NCBI GenBank assembly: GCA_009760855.2
Contig: WPIO01000001.1
Location: forward strand, 3,120,001 to 3,184,000
Direction: 5' to 3'
DNA length: 64,000 nt
Source of the DNA: Cristatella mucedo
Taxonomy: Eukaryota > Bryozoa > Phylactolaemata > Cristatellidae
Position numbers and translations under genes: made by a program. Position 1 is the stretch's first letter, and each line of letters opens with the position of its first letter. Under the pieces are notes generated by a model. That model was given only the letters and a program-made list of their open reading frames with translations. It was not told the DNA's origin and did no database searches. Shown here piece after piece: positions 49,492 to 61,918 of this stretch.

Positions 49492-49612
49492 ACGGATGTA
49501 GGACATTTCCCTCTCTGGACGTCCCCCCCCCCCGAAATTTCCCCCCCCTGGTGGACCCTAGAACATTCCCCCCCGACGTTCCCCGGGGTAAGAAATTTCC
49601 CCCTATGTTAAT
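49492..49612 (-). repeat. C-rich repeat block, left member of inverted pair
   Basis: Short related units on the + strand: GGACATTTCCC, GAAATTTCCCCCCCC, GAACATTCCCCCCCGACG and GAAATTTCCCCC. The complement of the block at 50282-50370 shows the same motif. Confidence 0.75.
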
Positions 49613-49627
49613 GAATGTATAACTAAG

Positions 49628-49628
49628 G

Positions 49629-49662
<34 letters not shown>

Positions 49663-49700
49663 AGTGTATATATAAATATATATATATATACACGACCAAA
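49628..49700. repeat. (AT)n microsatellite, interrupted
   Basis: TA dinucleotide runs at 49630-49655 and 49665-49690, separated by GTGTGTAG. Confidence 0.9.
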
Positions 49701-50048
49701 TGAAGTTCACGCTCTATTAAAATAAAATAAAACTCTGTATAATTAGAAGGATGGAAGGATGGTTTCTCATGGAGTGAGTGGCGGCGGTGGTTGCGGCGGC
49801 TGCGGCGAGTTATACTGCTTGGTACCGCCAGAGTTTGGCCTCACTCGACGCCGCCAGGCAAGTGCTCATACCCGTCAAAGCGGGCGCGCACTACGGCGTG
49901 CCGCGCGTTCCTGCAAATGAGCGCGAAGCCTCAGAGGTCTACTGAGTATAACTCGATTTCAAGAGATCTCGTTACACCCTAATACGCACTGATTAAAGCG
50001 CGGAATACGAGCAAGGGTGGATTTAGACGGCGGAGGCACGGCCCACCC
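49701..50048. other. No recognisable gene
   Basis: A (GGC)n-like stretch occurs at 49782-49806. Otherwise unique-looking sequence up to the CCCTAAA array. Confidence 0.35.
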
Positions 50049-50275
50049 TAAACCCTAAATCCTAAACCCTAAAATCCTAAACCCTAAATCCTAAACCTTA
50101 AATCCTAAGCCCTAAACCCTAAACCCTAAACTCTAAATCCTAAACACCAAACCCTAAAAACCCTAAACCATAAGCCCTAAACCCCTAGACGCTAAACACT
50201 AAACCTTAAACCCCTAAACCTTAAACCATAAAATCTCAACACTAAACCCTAACCACTAAAACCCTTAACCATATA
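50049..50275. repeat. Degenerate (CCCTAAA)n telomere-like array
   Basis: About 30 seven-base units, mostly CCCTAAA or TCCTAAA with drifted forms such as ACCATAA and CACTAAA. The reverse strand is TTTAGGG-like. The decay is uniform, as in an old interstitial array. No TTAGGG or TTAGG arrays occur here. Confidence 0.9.
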
Positions 50276-50281
50276 CCTGTG

Positions 50282-50370
50282 GGGGGAAACGCCCTACCCC
50301 ACGGGGGGGAATGTCCGGAGGGAAATGTCTTGGGGAACGTCCAGTGGGGGAAATGTCCGTATCCCGCTAT
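50282..50370 (+). repeat. G-rich repeat block, right member of inverted pair
   Basis: GGGGGGAAACGCC, GGGGGAATGTCCGGAGGGAA and GTGGGGGAAATGTCC are the reverse complement of the unit found at 49492-49612. Weaker similarity continues to about 50400. Confidence 0.75.
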
Positions 50371-50595
50371 TGGACACCTCTCTAGGGCACACCAAATTAG
50401 TGTTCGCGGCTTTGTGGAGTTAAATACTGAGATTCGCGGGCGCTGTACGCTCACGCTCGCAAGGCACACCACAAACGCGTGTACATATAAATACATGGCA
50501 TATATATATATATATGTATATATATATGCCATATATATATATATATTTATATATTATATATTTTATATATTTACTTTTATATATATATATATATA

Positions 50596-51021
<426 letters not shown>

Positions 51022-51507
51022 GAGCTTCGGCCACCTGGGCCTGGGGAAATGTGCCCATAGGACATCGGCAATTCTCTCTGTCCAAGGGGGGCAACTGCTA
51101 CTCCGCCTCGTGGTTTGCCCGTGGTTAGGACGTGTTGAGTTCACAGTAGCAGATTTACATTGAGCCGGATTAACACAACTCACGCGCCAACGATAACTGA
51201 GGGAATGATCCTAAGAAAATCTGGCAGCTTTCGCTGCAATGACTCTCGCGTTTCGGAGTAATAAATCCGACTATTGTAAGAATTCTGATTTTCTAATTAT
51301 AATCACAAGCTCGTCAAACTTCGTGCCCACTTGCTTTATCCCATCAATTTGGGGGACTTGGCAAAGGTAATTTGGAATGGACAGAGGATGTGCCGAGAAG
51401 CCCAAGACAGCGGGAGAGCGAGAGCGAATGAGTCAGAGAAAGAGAGAGAGACGGAGAGGTCCAGCAGAGACAGAGATTTATAAAGAGTTATATATAGATG
51501 CACAGAC

Positions 51508-51542
<35 letters not shown>

Positions 51543-51781
51543 GAACGAGAAGGAGAGACGGCGGCAGGCACACGCGAAGTAGCGGCGCTGATATGGCGCT
51601 GATACAGACGCAGAGTCGGCGTACGTACCGTACTGTGCCACTGGCAGTTGGACAGTCACAGGCAGAGGGATACATGAAAAGGCAAGCAACAGGACGCCGG
51701 AAAGCCGGGAACTTCCGTCGTAAGAAACTGTCGAGGCATAATGCTAGCTGAGTTGTCGGCAACTATCGAGGGCGTCGTTCA
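51022..51781. other. No recognisable gene
   Basis: GA-rich patches at 51418-51475 and 51505-51560. A 124-codon frame over them is low-complexity. Confidence 0.35.
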
Positions 51782-51839
51782 GAGGAAGATTGCTACGGCT
51801 CTGGCGTGCGGAGGAAGATTGCTACGGCTCTGGCGTGCG
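51782..51839. repeat. Perfect 29-bp tandem duplication
   Basis: Two identical units, 51782-51810 and 51811-51839, beginning GAGGAAGATTGCTACGG. Confidence 0.97.
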
Positions 51840-53006
51840 GCCTTGACCTCGCGCTGACGGATGGAAGAGGGCTCGTCGCGAGGCTGCCGGGGGGCTGCAC
51901 GGAGGGGCGGGGTCGGCAAGAGTGAGTTCGCACAGCGACCTCGGCACCTCGGCATCCGACGTCGCCCGGGCGCTCCAGCGTTCAGGCCGCGCGGCCGCAT
52001 CGCAGCCTCGACTTTGCTCCTGCCGCGGGCCACCCACGCAGACGCCGCTGCCAGCAGCCGGCGAGCGCATCGCGACGATGTTTGGAGACACGCCCGCCGG
52101 TCGGTCGACTTCAGCTGACACCGCGAGCGTGTTTTTGAGAGCCGACTCGGTGGCGGCTGCGGTTGCGGTCAGGTTACCGAGAAGTTGCGAGCCGCCGCCG
52201 CCGCCGTCGCGGTTGCGGTCTGGCGCACATGAGAATCGCCGCGCGAGCTCGACTTGAGCGAGGGCTCGCGGCCGCGGTGGGGCGTGGCGGCGCGCTCTCG
52301 CTCTGATCGCTAAGAGAGGACAGCGGCGAGCGAAGGAGTGCGGCGAGGAAGTTGGTGCACGGCCCCAGCCGTTAACTCCGTGCGAGCGCAGCAGAAACCA
52401 TGAGCCTGCGTGGGTTAGCGTGGGCGGCTGAAATTGCGCACGTTCCGATTATCGATTGTTGACATACTTTATCTCAAGCGTGTACTTGAAGTGCATACAA
52501 AGGAATCGAGTTTTCCCCGGGCGCGGAATGCTCGTATGTACTTTTAATTTCGCTATATTAAACCGTACATAAAAGCAGCCTTTGTGGATATTTGAAAATT
52601 AGTGAAAAAAGTCCAGATTTCTCGTGTAAGGTATATAAATTTGCAGCAAGGGCATGAGTGACTAATAATTTCCTATGTTTTGTCACGGCTTCTGATATTC
52701 GAGCTGGCCAAGGAACAGCTGCAAAATGCTCTTAGGGGTAAATGTCGTTATAATACTGACAAGATTTGACCAATGATCTAATAATTGTATATGATACCTT
52801 TCAAAAGATAGACCTTTTGAAAATGTGACCCTGAGTGTTGACGAGCGTCACATAAAAGAAAAGCAATAAAACAATATTACGCAGGTTACGTATTAATCCT
52901 GAAGTATAAAGGAAGGAAAATATCTACAAATAACAAACTTAGCGGTCTCAGCCTCACATTCTACTTGTGTCTCCAAGTATTTACCTATTGACTCCAAGTA
53001 TTTACC
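51840..53006. other. CpG-rich block then AT-rich DNA, no gene recognised
   Basis: 51840-52400 is CpG-rich and repeat-free, perhaps a promoter. From 52440 the sequence turns AT-rich up to the LINE. Just before the LINE, TCCAAGTATTTACC is duplicated (about 52972 and 52992). Confidence 0.35.
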
Positions 53007-54473
53007 ACCAGTGAATCGCGAAACCTCAAGACCCTTGACATCGATGCGGTCCGTGCGAGAATATCTGCTTCACATCTGCTGCTCAGTCCTCACTCCGATC
53101 TGTCATCATTGGTAGATAGCTACAACACGACACTAGCTGACACGCTCGACGAGTTTGCCCCTCTGACAAAGCGCACTGTGCGCCCTCACTGAGACGGCCT
53201 ATGGTTTACCACAGACATTAAACTAGCCAGGTCTACCGAGCGCAAGCTTGAGAAAAAACATACAAAATATCAGGACTAACTGTCCATCGACAGGCATATG
53301 AAGACTACAGTAGGTCATACCAATTGATCCTAGCAAAGGCCAAGTCTAGCTCCTATAAAAAACATTGTTTAATCACAGATGCACAATCCAAAATGCTGAT
53401 GTCGACGATCAACCATCTCCTCAACCGCTCTCAGATTAGCTCCTTAACTGATTATCTTTGTGATGATCTAGCCGATCGCTTCTCTCGATTCTTTGTGCGA
53501 AAGATAGACAAGATCAGGAAGTCAATCCCTGCGATGACAAAATCCCCACTAGAATGCTTTTCCCCGATTCCTGGGTGCAACTTAATGTCTACATTTAAGC
53601 AGGTCACTAGTGATCTAGTCCGGAAGTTTGTATCCCAATCAAAGAAGACAACAAGTCCTCTGGACCCTATTCCCACTGTCCTGCTCCTACGTGCATTGAT
53701 CTGCTGCTGCCATGCATAACTAACATAATAAATATGTCATTAGCCTCAGGTCATGTCCCAGCACCTTTCAAAAGAGCTGTAGTCAGGCCACTTCTCAAGA
53801 AAGCGACACTAGACCAAGAGAACGAGCAACTACCGCCCAGTCACCCTTCTACAATTCCTATCAAAGACACTGGAACGGGTCGTGGCTGACCAGCTGAACT
53901 CATATATCGAAACTTCAAACCTTGCTAGTAAGTTCCAGTCTGGCTTAGAGGTAATCACTCCACTGAGTCAGCATTGCTTAGGGCATACAACGACCTACTT
54001 AGGAATGCAGACATGGGTAGAGTGTCTCTGCTTGTTTTGCTCGATCTTTCGGCAGCATTTGATATTATCGATCACAAAGTTCTTTTAGAGCGCCTCTCAT
54101 CTCGCCTGTGCATCACTGGCACTGCTCTGCAATGGTTCAGGTCCAATCTCACTTGGATACTCCAGAGTATTGACGTGAATGGACAAAGATCATCCGAGGT
54201 ACCTCTGAAATATGGAGTACCTCAGGGCTCAGTGCTAGGTCCGGTTCTTTTCACGGTTTATACTCTGCCTCTTGCTGATGTGATTGCCAAGCATAATCTA
54301 GGCTTTCACTTCTATGCGAATGACATTCAGTTGTACCTTTGCTTTGATCCCTCCCATCCTTCGAGCACCTCAAATTCTCTCAACTCACTAGCTGCATGCA
54401 TTGATGACATCCGCACATGGATGGCAGCAAATTTTCTAAAACTTAACGATGATAAAACTAACTTACTAGTTAT
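53007..54473 (+). mobile_element. LINE fragment G, 5' portion, interrupted by hAT
   Basis: This is the most 5'-extended LINE copy. It begins in the linker between endonuclease and RT (TLADTLDEFAPLTKRTVRP, then KLARSTERKLEKKHTK), continues in frame 53324-53719 and reaches the RT core in 53974-54603 ([31 protein letters not shown]). The catalytic box has become YANDIQLYLCF, so the second aspartate pair is lost. Frameshifts occur near 53700 and 53950. The endonuclease is absent. The sequence stops at the hAT insertion and resumes at 57686. Confidence 0.85.
54466..54473. repeat. hAT target-site duplication, left
   Basis: CTAGTTAT, identical to 57686-57693. Intact LINE copies carry one CTAGTTAT at this point (in ACTTACTAGTTATGGGCAAA), which proves the insertion. 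Confidence 0.95.
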
Positions 54474-54600
54474 TAGGGCTGTACCGGAATTCGGCTCCGG
54501 CTCCGGCCGAATTCCGGCCAATTTACAAATCCGGCTCCGGCTCCGGCTCCGGCTCCGGCCAAAACTTGGCCGGATTTGGCCGGATTTTTCGAATTTTGGT
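54474..54600. repeat. hAT left terminus with subterminal repeats
   Basis: The terminal inverted repeat is followed by about nine GGCTCC/CCGGCC hexamer-like units. The corresponding right block is at 57593-57685. Confidence 0.85.
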
Positions 54601-55334
54601 TGAATATATTACTCGTTCCATTTATAAGAGGAAGGAGCTGGCCCGACGTCCCTGCGCTCTGCGTCGGGAGAGGGTGGGGAGGCCGAGAGGACGTTCAGAC
54701 GCTGATTGAGCACTCCGACGTCAGGTCGTAACGACATGGTTTTGACCTCGGCTCGCGGCGGAACGTTTCCGAGCGCGGTTAGATTCTCAGACGTCAGAGC
54801 GGAACGCTGCGAGCGGCAGCCCGTCGTCGGTCAGGCCGCACCATAGATTCGTTCGCAGTGCATTTGGTCTCACGAAGCCGCACTTGGCGGAAGCGTGCGG
54901 AACTTCTTCACGGTATACCTTCATTGCAATAGCAGTCACTCTGCAGCCAAGGCGAGACAACTTGCAAATCCGTGCAGGTAACAACACCACTAGCACTGTA
55001 TATCTTTTGCGCTTTGTTCCGAAATTTGAGTTTTGCGTAGTGCGCAGTGTTGCTAGCGCCAGACCGCGTCACTACAGAAGTCACTGAACACATTTTGGTT
55101 GGTCTGGTGTGCCGCGACAGCTTTTGGCAGTTAATCGCGCCCCGCTGAAGTACGTAACCTAAAACGGGGCTGCATTCACGTATTTGAATTCTGTACATAG
55201 GACCAGGTCAGTGTGACTGCCGTGGAGAATGCGTGTGTGTGCGTGCAGTGCGCATAAATTGCTGGCTATACGCGTAAAGGGCGGCCTTATAAATAAATCC
55301 AAAAGTCTTTTAATTGTGTTTTATTTTTAACTAG

Positions 55335-57258
55335 ATGACAGACAAAATGAAAAACAGTCCAGTTTGGGAATACTTCAGAGAAAAGGACGGTGACAGCTCA
55401 AAATCCCAGTGTTTGCTGTGTCCAAGCATCTTGTCACGTGGTAAACCAGATGAGCCCAAAAAATTTTCAACTTCGGCCATGCTGACACATCTTCGCTCAA
55501 AACATTATAAAGAATACAACGAAATGCAAACCAAAATTGCTAATGCAAAGAAGAAGGCTGAAACTGCAGCACTGCCGAATGTTACACCTGGTGCAATAGG
55601 CAAAGTCATGATCCAGAAAACGATTCCGGAACAAGTTGCATGCATGAAAGTATGGGATATCAATAACAGCTCATCAGTGAGAATTCACCGTGCCATTGCT
55701 AAGATGATAATAACAGATATGCAACCGGTTCAGATTGTTGAGAAGGCAGGCTTTGTTGAACTCATGGGAGTTTTAGAGAGGCGTTTACACTGTTCCATCA
55801 CGAAAATATTTTGCAGAGAGAGTCATTCCTGAAATTAATGATGAAGTTTGCACCCAGCTGTTGGTAATACTCGATCCAGCAACTACTCCGTTTCTGTCCT
55901 TTACCACTGATACATGGACAGCAGACAATACTGTGCAATCATTCATGGGCTTAACTGCCCATTGGCTGACAGAGGAGTTTGAAAACATGAGTTTTGTGTT
56001 GGATTGCATGCCATTTGCTGGTCATCACACTGCTGCTGGACTGATGACTGCCTTTCAGCAGATGCTTGACAAATGGAACATTAGCTTTGGACGCTGTCAT
56101 GTCGTACTTCGAGACAATGCGGCGAACATATCAAAATGTTTTCGTGATGCCAACATAAAAAGCTTCGGGTGCTTTGCACATACCATGCAGTTATGTGTGC
56201 ATGACGGATTGCTCAGTCAGCGGGGAGTATCAGACATAATAAGTATCGGAAAGAAATTAGTTGGTCATTTTAAACATTCTTCATCTGCGAGTGGTCGGTT
56301 CAAGGAGTTGCAGGCTGAACTGGGTTTGCCAGACCACCAGCTGTTACAAGACGTGAGCACAAGATGGAACTCAACGTTTTACATGCTGCGTCGTCTATGT
56401 GAACAGCGTCGTGCATTAACCCTCTACTGTTCAGAAGTCGTTGGCACTTCCTGCCCAACTGCACATCAGTGGTCCGTGGCTGAAAATGCTGTGTCCGTGC
56501 TTGCTCCGTTTGAAGAGGCAACAAGAGAAGTTAGCCGTGAAGCAGCACGTATATCACTAGTTATTCCTATTGTAACAGCTCTGCGGAACCTGTTGAAGAA
56601 GGACTGCACAGATGCAGGTGTAAAGACTATGAGGTCAACCCTAATCAACTCATTGAATGAACGCTTTGACAGTATCGAGCAGGAAGCCCTGTATACAGTG
56701 GCGACAATGATTGATCCACGATTCAAAACAAAATTCTTCTCATCAGAAGCTACACTGACAGCTACAAAAGCAAGGGTTCTGCTTGCATTCAATGAATTGA
56801 CAGGGCAGATAGAAACTGTGCAAGAAAAAAAAAAAAAAAATCAGTCTGAGCGGCAGGTTGACACAAATGAAGAAATTCCAGCCAAGCAAGCCCGGCTGGA
56901 TAATTCTTCTCAATCATCAGTACTTTGGGAATGTTTTGATGACATTGTTCAATCTACTGCTGGTACCACAGGCAGTGAGCAACAACCAGACATTGACAGT
57001 CAGCTGAACAAATACTTGGCAGAGCCATTAATAAACAGAGAGGCTGATCCACTACAGTGGTGGAGACAGAACAGGGAACGACTGCCAGCTCTGGCAACAG
57101 TAGCTCGCGTTTATTTGGGTGCTCCACCAACAAGTGTACCTTCAGAACGTTTGTTCAGTGTTGCTGGGGAAGTCCTCAGTGATCATCGAAGTTCACTTCT
57201 GCCAGAGAATGCAGCTCGACTGATATTTCTCAAATATAATTCAAAACTGATGAAATAA
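55335..57258 (+). pseudogene. hAT transposase (BED finger), one frameshift
   Basis: It would excise and insert the element. Frame 1 (55335-55832) starts MTDKMKNSPVW and has a BED-type zinc finger with C26, C29, H52 and H57. A one-base insertion in the TTT at 55784-55786 moves the reading to the next frame, which is then open to the TAA at 57256-57258. Frame 2 shows the RNase H-fold catalytic region: TTDTWT at about 55900, RDNAANISKC at about 56110, CFAHTMQL at about 56170 and STRWNSTF at about 56360. It ends in the hAT dimerisation motif PPTSVPSERLFSVAGE near 57125-57172. AATAAA is at 57399-57404. Total length across both frames is about 640 residues, normal for the family. A 17-base A run at 56825 stays in frame. 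Confidence 0.92.
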
Positions 57259-57685
57259 ATTTAAGAAACAAATGTATGAAAAATATATAAAATTACAGTA
57301 CTTATTTTTGTATTTTTGAATTTTGAACTTTAGTCTCTTTTCATTTTTTTTGTGTTATTACCAATATTATGATGTAAAAAATGTTTACTCAATTTTTTAA
57401 TAAAATGTCACTGCTATACGATTATCACTGAGGTCTCCCACAGCAACACCTATTACACAAAAATAAACAAACAGCAAAAGACAATGATGCTACTTATTAT
57501 TAATAATATTTTTTTAATTAAATATTTATTGTAGTATATATCCTCAAGTAAAAACTTGGTAGTACAAATGGTAAAAATTTGTCCGATGAACAAATCCGGC
57601 TCCGGCTCCGGCCGTATTTGTCATCAAAAATCCGGCAAATCCGGCTCCGGCCGAATTTGAAAAAATCAAATCCGGTACAGCCCTA

Positions 57686-57693
57686 CTAGTTAT
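57686..57693. repeat. hAT target-site duplication, right
   Basis: CTAGTTAT, the second copy of 54466-54473. Confidence 0.95.
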
Positions 57694-58620
57694 GGGCAAA
57701 CCCAGTGTGATTCACAAATTGGAAAGGCTGACGCTCAAAAAGGCTCTGCTTGCATATCTTCTATTGAATCCGCTCGAAATCTAGGTGTCATATTCCAAAG
57801 TGACCTCTCGTTAGACGACCGCACAGCTCCACAGTCAATTCTGCCTAATTTCAGCTACATAACATTGCTAAAACTGGGGCTTGTTTAGATAAGAATACCA
57901 CGTCTAAGTTGGTCCATGCATTTGTGACATCCCGTCTTGACTTCTGTAACTCACTGCTTACTGGCCTACCGGTAGGTGCAATCTTGGGATTACAGCTGGT
58001 GCAAAACTCTATAGCTAGGCTTGTCCGTCGTGAGCATTGCAGTTGCCACATCACACGACTTCTCGCCGATCTGTACTGGCTACCAGTCAAGCAACGGATC
58101 GATTTCAAGGTTTTGTCGCTCACTTTTAGGTCACTTCATTATTTGACTCCAGCCGATCTGTCAGATCTAGTCCCCCACCAGGCCAAGCATCGTACCACCC
58201 GCTTTTCGGAATCCAACAATCTAGAAATAACTCGTACAAACCTCAAATCCTTTGGAGACCGTGCATTTAGTTCGTATGCTCCCAAAGCCTGGAAATCACT
58301 CCCGACTTGCGTCAGAACATCCCCTGACTTGACCACATTTAAAAAGAACTTAAAAAACACACCTATTTAATGCAGCATTTAGTGGGTCCCTGTGATTCGT
58401 CCTTGATGTGCTTATACGTGCTGACACTGCATGCTGCCACTAACCACATTTGCATGCTGACCCTGTGCATATCACCACTAACCATGCTATTTATGTTGTT
58501 CATCAAGCATGATATTACTCACCATCCAATTGCATTTCCATTTGCCGCAAATGTAAAGCGCCTCGAAGAGATTGAGTTCTCTGAGGGCGCTTTATCAAGT
58601 GCATTATTATTATTATTACT
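57694..58620 (+). mobile_element. LINE fragment G, 3' portion, after hAT
   Basis: This continues the LINE exactly where the left part stopped (GGGCAAACCCAGTG). Frame 57909-58370 holds the C-terminal part (SRLDFCNSLLTGLP, WLPVKQRIDFKVLSL, TCVRTSPDLTTF), with at least one frameshift before it. The full 3' UTR follows, with the terminal hairpin at about 58556-58595 and an (ATT)n tail to 58620. Confidence 0.9.
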
Positions 58621-59129
58621 TAAACCATTGTACATCGAGGTATATGATTGCAACTTGTTGAGGCACAAGATAGCTTTTAAGCCGCTTTAGTTGCAGCATA
58701 TCTTTTCCAGCGAATTACATTCCACTACTTGGCCAATCCTTGACTGATCAGTTTATAATTTCGAAACTGAGCTCAGCTCAGAGTTTAAATATGTACACTA
58801 ACTTATTTATTATTTTTCTTATTAAGGTTTTTTTGAATTTCTTTTTTCTTTACTCTTTTGCCGATTCAGGAAAATTTATTTATCCAACTGAAATTTATAG
58901 ACTACTATAAAGATGTAAAAATTGAGCTTACATTGGAAATTTATGTTTCGCATCGGCTTAGAAGTAGAATTTAAAATATACAAAGGTTGACATAAAGGAA
59001 GCTTTTTAAAAAGTAGCAAGCATGTACGTTCCTCAACAAGCTGCAAAAACCTACCTCAATGTACTAAGGTTTAAAGAGTTGGGACACGCCGTTTGTGTGT
59101 GATGCAGTCTTGTAGACATGTTTTTTCTG
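58621..59129. other. AT-rich DNA, no feature recognised
   Basis: Unique-looking sequence between two LINE fragments. Confidence 0.4.
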
Positions 59130-60418
59130 CGACTGACAGTCCACCGACAGGCATACGAGAACCTTTGTAGATCATGCCATTCGATACTAGCAACTGCCAA
59201 GTCTAGCTTCAATAAAAACAACCGCAGATAGACAATCTAAAAATGCTGATGTCCACTGTAAATACGCCACCTTAACCACTCTCAGGCTAGCTCCTTACCT
59301 AGTAATTTTTGTGGTGATCTTAATAATCGCTTCTCTAGCTTCTTTGCCAGCAAGATGGACAAGATCAGAGAGTCCATCCCTAGGGTGGCAGCATCTCCTC
59401 TGGACTCAAGTAATCTTAATTCCATGCAGCATCTCAATGCCTTTATTCGAGGAGGTCACGAGTGATCTCGTCCACAAATTCATATCCCAATCAAAACAGA
59501 GACCTAGTCCACCAGACCTTATTCTCACTGTCCTGCTTCTATACAGATCTGCTGCTGCCGTGCATAAATAACGTTATACATATGTTATTAGCCTCTGGTC
59601 ACTTCCCAGCGCCTTTCAAAAAGGCTCTGGTCAGGCCTTTATTTAAGGAAACCAGCACTAGACCAAGACAAGTTGAGTAACTTCCGGCCAGTTTCCTTTA
59701 TATCTTTCTTATCGAAGACAATGGAACGAGTTGCGGCAGAGCAGCTTAACTCTTACACTATAACTTCAAACCTAGCTAGCAAGTTCCAGTCCGATTTTCT
59801 AATAAGCTTGTAAGCTTCTAAGTCAGCTAATCACTCCACAGGGTCAGCATTCCCTCGGGTGTATAACGATCTACTTAGGAATGCCGACTTGCGTAGAGAG
59901 GTAGACTCTCCCTGCTTATTTTGCTCGATCTTTCGGCAGCTTTTGAGACAATCGATCACCAAGCCCTTTTCGAGCGCCTCTCATCTCGCCTCGGAATCGC
60001 TGGCTCACTGGCTCTGCAATGGTTCACGTCCTGTCTCAGTGGGAGATTCCAGAGTATTGATGTGAATGGACAAAGGTCAGCCGAGGTAACTCTGAAATAT
60101 GGGGTACCTAGGGCGTCCGTGCTTGGTCCGGTTCTTTTCGCGGTTGATACTCTCCCTCTTGGCGATGCGATTTCCAGGCGCAATCTAGGCTTTCACTTCT
60201 ATGCAGATGACACTAAGTTGTACCTTTGCTTTGACCCATCCCAGCCCTCGAGCACGCCGAGTTCTTTCAACTCCCTTGCTGCATGTATTTATGACATCTG
60301 CACGTGGATGGCAGCAAAATTTCTCAAATTGAATGATGATACAACCATCTTACTAGTTATTGGCAAACCAAGTGTGACTCAAAAATAGGAAAAACTAGCG
60401 CTCAAAATTGGCTCTGCT
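59130..60418 (+). mobile_element. LINE fragment H, RT core, both ends truncated
   Basis: This matches fragment G from the linker (ACAGTCCACCGACAGGCATA) through the RT domain in frame 59921-60388 (AAFETIDHQALFERLSSRLG, then the YADDTKLYLCFD box). Several frame changes precede it. It stops abruptly at about 60418 after the codons for FLKLNDD and a KPSV stretch, with no 3' UTR, so the 3' end was lost by deletion or by the neighbouring insertion. Confidence 0.85.
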
Positions 60419-61918
60419 ACAGGTGTGACAAGTACCGCGAACTTGGCAAAAAGTTGAACCACGAATAATTGAGTTGAAAGTTGAATGACCAAAGATGTAA
60501 AGTCGCACAGTTTTCTACGATACCACTAGCGTCAAAGAAATAAGTGCCACGAACTCGTGTTGACGACGGACTCTTTACACGAAGTATGACGTTGACTTAC
60601 CCATTGCAAAGCAGCTCCGTCGTTTGGCCTATTGAAAGAGAGCACGTGCAAGGTTGTCCGCATCCGGAATGACTACAAATAGCGGCTGACCAACTGCTGG
60701 TTAGTTTCAGGGCGTACTCTTTCGTTCGTCGCACCTTCCGGTCGAGTATCACTCTATACGGTCCAAGCTATGCCATGCAAAAGGTTACTACCGACCTTCC
60801 CATCGTCCCCCTCCGCGAAAGTTGAATGACTGCAGCCTTGCCGTTCGCAGGTTGCCATGGAAGAGACAGCATCCGAACTAGAATCTGGGAGCTGTTTTGC
60901 ACTGCTTGGCCCAAGCTTATACGGCTCCAATATGCTATAGGGCCACCACCATCAAACGCTCGATTGCCAAAGCGAAGAACTCTAGCTGCCCCCAGCAATA
61001 TCTGAGTGCTGTTTATCTAAGCTTGATGATGTATTTTTACTCTTTACACCGCGTACGTTTTCCTTGGCTCGCAAAGTGCTGGTCTCATTAAATTTCCGCA
61101 GTGTAAAAAGTAAAAAAAAACACACGGACATATACTTTCGAGTTTTCTCGTGCTGGATGATTTTTTCTAAACTTTAAGGTTTCATTTAGAGAAAATATTG
61201 TACTTTATGTAATAAATCCTGAGCTTACCGAGTAAATTAAATGATCCTAAGTTTTTGGAATGTTTATCATCAAATGGATATAAAGAAGAATTCTTCTATT
61301 GTTTTTGAAGCTTTCAAAGGATATTGCTGTTTAGATAGGAAGGATTAAGAGAGGGTTGATGCATACATTAATAGGCTTAAATCTTACAAAAATTTTGTTT
61401 CTTAATTCATCTTCACCGCGAGAGCACAGAGATAAACTAAAATGTAAAATAAAACCGATAAACCATGGATAACTTACGAGCAAAAGGAGATACCAAAGAG
61501 ATTGTTTGATGAATGCATAAAGAGTAAAAATGTTCGCAAAATTAGCAGAGGTATAATTGTGATTACAGTGATGGAGGATTATATAGTTGTTGCGTTTATT
61601 CTGCACATGTTTAATACATCTTTTTCTTTTTAATTAAGAAAATAATAGTATTACGTAGTATATAGACCAATCTGAGAAGTCACTGAAGATCAGAACGGTC
61701 ATGTTATTCCCTGAAACTGCACTGAATTTAGAAAATGTATAAAGGAAGTAAAAATATTCTGATATTCCAACACATTTTATTAGTTCCACGGTAAACACTG
61801 CTAATGTAACGTTCCTCTGTCTGTAACTTCTGAAAGCCATACGACTATGTGGGCATTACGCAGGAGAGTTTTGTCTAGTAAACTCACAGCCTAAGCGGCT
61901 TTCGGTACGCATTCTGTA
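60419..61918. other. AT-rich island, no gene recognised
   Basis: Composition shifts to AT-rich from about 61100. Short minus-strand frames (61331-61606, 61634-61840) have no recognisable domain. They may be further decayed parts of the element next door. Confidence 0.35.

Larger units (their letters stand above)
54474..57685 (+). mobile_element. Complete hAT DNA transposon, 3,212 bp
   Basis: A class II element moved by cut-and-paste. Terminal inverted repeats are TAGGGCTGTACCGGA at the left end and its complement at the right. Both ends carry several subterminal CCGGCTCCGG and CCGGATTTG motifs, of the kind that hAT transposases bind. It has an 8-bp duplication of CTAGTTAT, as expected for hAT, and encodes one transposase in the same orientation. 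It lies inside LINE fragment G and so is younger than that copy. Its low GC content differs from the CpG-rich parts of the window. Confidence 0.95.
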
